Source: an uncultured Opitutia bacterium
GTDB lineage: Bacteria; Verrucomicrobiota; Verrucomicrobiia; Opitutales; UBA953
DNA length: 10,263 nucleotides
Direction: 5' to 3'
NCBI GenBank assembly: GCA_903924185.1
Contig: CAIYAN010000302.1
Coordinates: forward strand, 1-10,263
The position numbers and the translations under genes were made by a program. Within the stretch, counting starts at the first letter, position 1, and the number at the start of each line of letters is the position of its first letter. Of the stretch, positions 6,147-10,263 are shown piece by piece. The notes beneath the pieces were generated by a model. The model worked only from the letters and a program-made list of their open reading frames with translations. It did no database searches and was not told the DNA's origin.

Positions 6147-8942
6147 ATGCTGAAGGGGGTGAAAGCCACCCTCTTCCTTCTCCTCACCGCCGCGACCTCC
6201 ACGCATCCGCTCGAACTCCCGAGCAACCCAGCTCCCACCATAACGGAGACCCCACCTGGGCTCGGCCCCGATGACCTTGAGCAACGCTTGTCTGATGAAG
6301 ACGGGGACGGCCTGACGCTAGTCGAGGAGTTGCTCGCCGGGACCGACCCGACGAACGCAGATACCGACGGCGATGGCTATTCGGATCGCGAAGAGCTCCT
6401 GCTCGGGACCGACCCCACCAACCCCAACGACCCGCCGCGCCCTAAACTGGCACCCGGCCTGCCACCGCGCACGGTGCAACTCACCCGCCAATCGCTAAAC
6501 CTTTTAAAGAATGGAGACTTTGCGGCGGCGCTCAAACTGTCTCGTTCAGCGGGGGCCGGTAGCGGTTACTTTGGCGGAGCGTTTAAATGGGACAACTTGG
6601 CTGCTGGGTCAGTCGCCGGCTGGAGTGCCTACCAAGGGACGCAGATCGAGGTATGGTCCAACCAGGGGAATCAGTTCATCGAGCTCGACGCCTCGAAGGG
6701 GCACTTCGGGATCAAACAGCGTCTCACTACTTTGCGCGCGGGAGGCTACCTCGTGCACTGGAACCAGTGCGGCCGCGGCTCCCCGCAGGCCGGCAAGAAC
6801 GCCTACTGGGTCTCGGTGACTGACGCTACCGGCCAGACTATCGCACGCACCGATATCCCTGCGCAGTCCGCGGCTGGCTGGGGCATCGCCACGCTCGCCT
6901 TTAGCTTAACCGCTGAACAGGCCACGGCTGGCGTGACTGTGAACTTCGTGCCCGTCGCTAACACGACCTACGGGTGTTTGATTGATAACGTTTCCGTGGT
7001 CTCGGCTATGCTCGAGGTCGACGCCAACCGCGACGGCGTCATCTCCGCCGGCGAGGGACCGGCCGCTGGTAAGCCTTGGCGCCTGTGGATTAACGACGAT
7101 CGCGACGCCGGCGACCACCAGTCGAATGATGCCGACGTCCCTGGACGCCCTCCGGTCGTCGAAAACACCTATGAGTCGGGTGGACCTAACAGCCCGCTCG
7201 TCACGGAGAAGACCTATAACAATTTCACGGAACCCGGCATCCAAGGCCAACGCGACTTGGTGGACCTCTTTCCGCTGAACCTTGCCATCGCGGAAGTCGT
7301 GCGCCTACTACCGACAACGGACGGCTACCGCTATCGCCTCCATCAGCCGGAGTTCGCCATCAACGTCGTGCTCACTTCCCTAACGCCAGTGGAGGCGAGG
7401 AAGATCCACACGACGCCCAATCTGAAGGCGTTCGGGGCAGACCTCGCCAGCGGCGTAGATAAGGCCGCCGTCCTGAATCTCGATTCGGCTGGCAACCTAG
7501 AACTACCCGGCGCTTGGGTGACGCGCATCGAGCAGTTAGGACATGGCGTTGTCTTGCTGGAAGGCCGCGGAGGCTCCCCCCGTCCGCTGGAACTACAGGT
7601 CACCAAGGGCGGCCAAGTTGTCGCCTCGATTCCCCTGAAGATTGCCGTGAGCAACATCACGGACATGTTCCGGCACATCGACCTGACCCGAATCTGTACC
7701 GATACTTCTGGCCGTAATCTCTTAACCCCACCCGGTGACGCCCGAGCGACGAACACGGGCTCTCCCAGCGGATTACCCGACGACGAAAGCTCGGACCAGT
7801 GGATTGTCTTCCTCCACGGCTACAACGTCGACTGCGATAGGGCGAAAGGCTGGCAGGCGGAGACCTTCAAGCGTCTCTATGCCATGGGCAGCAAGGCCCG
7901 CTTCGTGGGCGTGAGTTGGTACGGAGATACGGGGCTAGACTATCATAAAGGCGTCTTCAATGCCTTCCAAACGGGCGATGCCTTAAGCGGATCGCTGGGG
8001 TTTCTGGACTTTGGAAATACCACCCTCATTGGGCACAGCCTCGGCAACGTGGTGGCTTCGCACATGCTCCAGGAAAGCAAACTCATCCCGTATCGCTACC
8101 TCATGGTGAATGCCGCCGTCGCCGCGGAGGCTTATGGATACAATGATACAAAACAGTCCCAGGAAATGACCGAAGATTCATGGCGGCCGTATAACACCCG
8201 TCTCTTTGCCTCGGAGTGGCATACACTCCCCTTCCCAGCGGGAGATCGGCGTCAAAACATCACATGGCGAAGACGTTTTGAAGCGATTACCCAGGGAAGA
8301 TACGCCATCAACTGCTACTCCACTGGAGATGAAGTGGCCCAGTGCCCTGTCACCATGACGAACGCGGGTATCTGGGAGGACATTTATCGCTTGGGGGATG
8401 GCGCATGGAAGACCCAAGAACTTATGAAGGGTAACTATAGCCTGCCCGCGTTGACGATGTCGGAGCGCCAAGGTGGGTGGGGGTTCAACGGCGATTGGGA
8501 TACCAATAATGTTTGGGCCTGGCCACCCCTACGCCAAACGATGAGCCCAGAAGATACCGCAAAATACATAACCGATGAGTATTTAATCGCCCGACCCTTT
8601 TTCCGCCCTTTTGCGGAAGGATCTATGCACTACGGCGCAGGTATGCTGCACCAAACCGAATGGGCGTTGGACCGGAAAAACACTTGGTACAGCTTACTGG
8701 CGAGAGGTATTCCCGCGAGCACCTATGCCGCAGGTGGGATACCTTTGATTGTGACAGGCAATGAGAACACTGAACCTATCTTTAACTACAACTTAGAGAA
8801 AAAGGGTCGTTCTGCCGCCTGGCCGGAACAGGGGCATGTCAGCGAAGACACCAAACAGCGCTGGCTGCATAGCGACTTCAAGAACGCCGCACTGCCCTAC
8901 GTCCATCCGTTCTTCACTTACATGATCGAACAAAGCCGATGA
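6147..8942 (+). CDS. Large exported modular protein with Asp-rich repeats, jelly-roll-like domain and C-terminal alpha/beta hydrolase
   Basis: This 931-residue protein has no function I can name, but its parts are readable. A hydrophobic N-terminal signal (KATLFLLLTAA) indicates export. Residues 50-96 hold two 22-residue thrombospondin-type-3-like units (DEDGDGLTLVEELLAGTDPT and DTDGDGYSDREELLLGTDPT), probably binding calcium. Residues 118-288, from LLKNGDF to CLIDNVSVV, look like a jelly-roll, carbohydrate-binding type domain. Residues 292-303 (DANRDGVISAGE) fit a 12-residue EF-hand loop exactly, followed by an acidic WINDDRDAGD segment. After a beta-rich middle, residues 551-931 form an alpha/beta hydrolase: FLHGYNVD (oxyanion side), nucleophile elbow GHSLG with Ser631, likely acid Asp728 in STGDEV and possible base His908 in WLHSDF. 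The Asp and His choices are inferred from order alone. An extracellular esterase, lipase or acyl-hydrolase is plausible; the substrate is unknown. Its stop overlaps the next start as ATGA. Confidence 0.88.
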   Translation: MLKGVKATLFLLLTAATSTHPLELPSNPAPTITETPPGLGPDDLEQRLSDEDGDGLTLVEELLAGTDPTNADTDGDGYSDREELLLGTDPTNPNDPPRPKLAPGLPPRTVQLTRQSLNLLKNGDFAAALKLSRSAGAGSGYFGGAFKWDNLAAGSVAGWSAYQGTQIEVWSNQGNQFIELDASKGHFGIKQRLTTLRAGGYLVHWNQCGRGSPQAGKNAYWVSVTDATGQTIARTDIPAQSAAGWGIATLAFSLTAEQATAGVTVNFVPVANTTYGCLIDNVSVVSAMLEVDANRDGVISAGEGPAAGKPWRLWINDDRDAGDHQSNDADVPGRPPVVENTYESGGPNSPLVTEKTYNNFTEPGIQGQRDLVDLFPLNLAIAEVVRLLPTTDGYRYRLHQPEFAINVVLTSLTPVEARKIHTTPNLKAFGADLASGVDKAAVLNLDSAGNLELPGAWVTRIEQLGHGVVLLEGRGGSPRPLELQVTKGGQVVASIPLKIAVSNITDMFRHIDLTRICTDTSGRNLLTPPGDARATNTGSPSGLPDDESSDQWIVFLHGYNVDCDRAKGWQAETFKRLYAMGSKARFVGVSWYGDTGLDYHKGVFNAFQTGDALSGSLGFLDFGNTTLIGHSLGNVVASHMLQESKLIPYRYLMVNAAVAAEAYGYNDTKQSQEMTEDSWRPYNTRLFASEWHTLPFPAGDRRQNITWRRRFEAITQGRYAINCYSTGDEVAQCPVTMTNAGIWEDIYRLGDGAWKTQELMKGNYSLPALTMSERQGGWGFNGDWDTNNVWAWPPLRQTMSPEDTAKYITDEYLIARPFFRPFAEGSMHYGAGMLHQTEWALDRKNTWYSLLARGIPASTYAAGGIPLIVTGNENTEPIFNYNLEKKGRSAAWPEQGHVSEDTKQRWLHSDFKNAALPYVHPFFTYMIEQSR
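6294..6434 (+). repeat. Two-unit Asp-rich (thrombospondin type-3-like) coding repeat
   Basis: Two adjacent copies of a 66-bp (22-codon) unit encode Asp/Gly-rich loops followed by an EELL-GTDPTN helix and turn. GGGACCGACCC starts at 6339 in the first copy and at 6405 in the second, which gives the period. The protein units are strongly alike, and the DNA is similar but has drifted at third positions, so the duplication is not recent. In known families such repeats bind calcium and act as rigid stalks of surface proteins. Confidence 0.75.
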
Positions 8943-10093
8943 GAACTTCCTCCCTCGTGATCATGGTGCTCGCCAGCGCCTGCGCACTTTCAGGACACGC
9001 CGAAACCTATAAGGAGAAAAGCCAGCGACTGACCGCCTCCCCCAAGGAACTGACCATCCACGTTGTCGATGAAGACGGTAAGCCTTTAGCAGGCGCCCGC
9101 GGGGACAGCATCAGTTTCAATCCGAAAAATGGCCGACACGGTGGCGATGACTGGGTAGCCGATCTAAACGGCCGCTTTATCTGCAAAGACCCGCCTTACT
9201 TTTTCACCACGGATATGCGCGTCAGCTTAAGCAACAGCGAGGCGGCGGCCGGCTGGAAGTCTTACGACGTCACCATCACCCAATTTGACTTCCTCCGTTT
9301 CGAAGAGCCTAAACTCGCACTGAAAGTCACCCTCCCTTACGTACGCAAGCCCATCCCCCTAAAGGCGAAGCAAGAAGGCTTTAGTCACCGCCGCGTTAAC
9401 GGGCCCAAAGACACGGAGCCAGCCGACCCGAGATTGCCTGACTTGGCTATCACCGAAGTGGGCTACGATGCCGAACTGCTTGAACTGATGCCACCCCTAG
9501 GACAAGGCAAGCACACGGACTTCACTATAAAGATTATCAGTGTTTTTCGCGGCTTTGAAGACGCGAACCTTGAGCGACGAGCAGTCGTAGATGTGAATCG
9601 AGGACTTGATACGTTGGATGAAGGTAAAGTGCGCTACGGCAACTGGACCCACTCCGTAACGTATCGATTCCCGAATAAGGGCGACGGTATCATCCTAAGT
9701 CCGCAGTTCTGGCCCTACTGTAAGTTAATGATGCCTCATAAAGCACCCGAGGATGGTTACAGCCCCGAGTTCACGCTCAAAGAGGAGGTGCGACAGGTGT
9801 ACAAACTCACCAACCTCTCCAACTATCGCGACGAGATGAAGAACAACGGGATGTTCCTGCGTATCCGCACCCAACTGGACAAGGATGGCAATGTGGCGTC
9901 CGCCCACTATGCCAAGATTGTTTCGCCTCTGGTCACGCCGCTGAGCGCGGGCAACGTATTCAAGATCCTCTACAACCCGACGCCCAACGACCGCAACTTG
10001 GAGTACGACCTGAAGACCAACCTGCGCTGGCAGGAACTCCATCCCCTTTCGAAAGAACCACCCCCCTGGAGCTACGACGTGGACTCGAATTGA
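8939..10093 (+). CDS. Exported protein of unknown function with carboxypeptidase-regulatory-like beta domain
   Basis: I do not recognise this 384-residue protein. Its ATG overlaps the previous stop (ATGA at 8939-8942), so translation of the two is probably coupled and they may work together. The N-terminus is an export signal (SSLVIMVLASACALSGHA). It could be cut by signal peptidase I after HA (residue 21). LASAC also loosely fits a lipobox with Cys15, which would make it a lipoprotein. Residues 37-130 (ELTIHVVDEDGKPLAGA, then LNGRFICKD) have the shape of the beta-sandwich found in carboxypeptidase-regulatory-like or transthyretin-like domains. The rest, about 165-370, is mixed with many aromatic and charged residues and no catalytic motif I can point to. 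Only two Cys (82 and 261) remain in the mature part, so one disulfide is possible. A strong terminator begins 12 bp after the stop. Confidence 0.85.
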   Translation: MRTSSLVIMVLASACALSGHAETYKEKSQRLTASPKELTIHVVDEDGKPLAGARGDSISFNPKNGRHGGDDWVADLNGRFICKDPPYFFTTDMRVSLSNSEAAAGWKSYDVTITQFDFLRFEEPKLALKVTLPYVRKPIPLKAKQEGFSHRRVNGPKDTEPADPRLPDLAITEVGYDAELLELMPPLGQGKHTDFTIKIISVFRGFEDANLERRAVVDVNRGLDTLDEGKVRYGNWTHSVTYRFPNKGDGIILSPQFWPYCKLMMPHKAPEDGYSPEFTLKEEVRQVYKLTNLSNYRDEMKNNGMFLRIRTQLDKDGNVASAHYAKIVSPLVTPLSAGNVFKILYNPTPNDRNLEYDLKTNLRWQELHPLSKEPPPWSYDVDSN

Positions 10094-10105
10094 ACATGGC
10101 CAAAC

Positions 10106-10137
10106 AAAAGGGGCCGGCAATAGCCGGCCCCTTTTTT
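10106..10137. terminator. Strong bidirectional intrinsic terminator
   Basis: A perfect 9-bp GC stem (GGGGCCGGC at 10110-10118, GCCGGCCCC at 10123-10131) closes an AATA loop and is followed by six T at 10132-10137. Four A at 10106-10109 precede the stem, so the minus strand also reads stem plus T tract. It ends the secreted-protein pair from the left and, 16 bp beyond its stop codon, the convergent gene from the right. Confidence 0.95.
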
Positions 10138-10153
10138 GTGACGGTGCTTGCGC

Positions 10154-10263
10154 TTAGCCCTGCTTGACGCGGGCGTCCTCGCGGGCCTGGGAGGCCGTGC
10201 TGTCCGCCCAGAGCTGCTGGGTGACCTTCAAGAGCACGTAAGCGCTCACAGCGAATACACCGG
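10154..10263 (-). CDS. C-terminal end of a convergent gene with a hydrophobic segment (5' part outside window)
   Basis: Reading the minus strand from the window edge gives 35 open codons ending in TAA at 10156-10154. The peptide starts GVFAVSAYVLLKVTQQLW and ends in a charged tail, ADSTASQAREDARVKQG. The first part could be the end of a last transmembrane helix, which would suit a membrane transporter or permease with a short cytosolic tail, but this is too little to name a family. The case for coding is the placement of its stop just before a bidirectional terminator and the absence of a competing plus-strand frame. Confidence 0.6.
   Translation of the reverse strand, partial: GVFAVSAYVLLKVTQQLWADSTASQAREDARVKQG

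Noticed and set aside
6294..6434. CRISPR or tandem DNA repeat
   Set aside because: There are only two units, in frame with a protein and drifted at third positions; they are a protein-level repeat.
8200..9700. Horizontal transfer of the secreted-protein pair
   Set aside because: The region looks slightly richer in A/T than the protease genes, but there are no integrase, tRNA, direct-repeat or insertion-sequence borders, and I could not compute composition reliably.

Overview
The window is a GC-rich (roughly 60 % by eye), densely coded stretch of a bacterial chromosome. The gene families suggest a Gram-negative, heterotrophic bacterium. My best guess is Verrucomicrobiota (Opitutales-like), for three reasons: a divergent ClpP with an acidic N-terminus, a rhomboid with a short helical C-terminal tail, and large secreted proteins with Asp-rich calcium-type repeats. 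This placement is an inference from family resemblance and is not proven by any marker gene. Almost no start codon has a recognisable Shine-Dalgarno sequence.

Layout from left to right. (1) Positions 1-941, minus strand: the N-terminal ~313 residues of an ABC-transporter ATPase of the PotA/FbpC/CysA class, running off the left edge. (2) A 167-bp divergent intergenic region. (3) Positions 1109-4857, plus strand: three closely spaced genes that all encode proteolysis proteins. They are a ClpP-type cytosolic serine peptidase, a rhomboid intramembrane peptidase and a Prc/Tsp-type periplasmic S41 peptidase with a PDZ domain. A strong intrinsic terminator closes this set at 4865-4889. (4) Positions 4926-6062: an aldose 1-epimerase (GalM) with an added N-terminal membrane segment. 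(5) An 84-bp gap with an inverted repeat, a GTCTAG direct repeat and an AT-rich leader. (6) Positions 6147-10093: two overlapping genes (ATGA) for exported proteins. The first is a 931-residue modular protein with Asp-rich repeats, a jelly-roll-like domain, an EF-hand-like loop and a C-terminal alpha/beta-hydrolase domain. The second is a 384-residue exported protein with a carboxypeptidase-regulatory-like beta domain. (7) A very strong, probably bidirectional terminator at 10106-10137. (8) The last 35 codons of a convergent minus-strand gene with a hydrophobic segment.

The protease cluster covers cytosol, membrane and periplasm, so it may act in envelope protein quality control or regulated proteolysis. 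GalM may serve sugar catabolism. The 6147-10093 pair looks like a secreted or surface hydrolase and its partner, and is the least explained part of the window. I see no tRNA, rRNA, CRISPR array, insertion sequence, phage gene or recognisable defence system.
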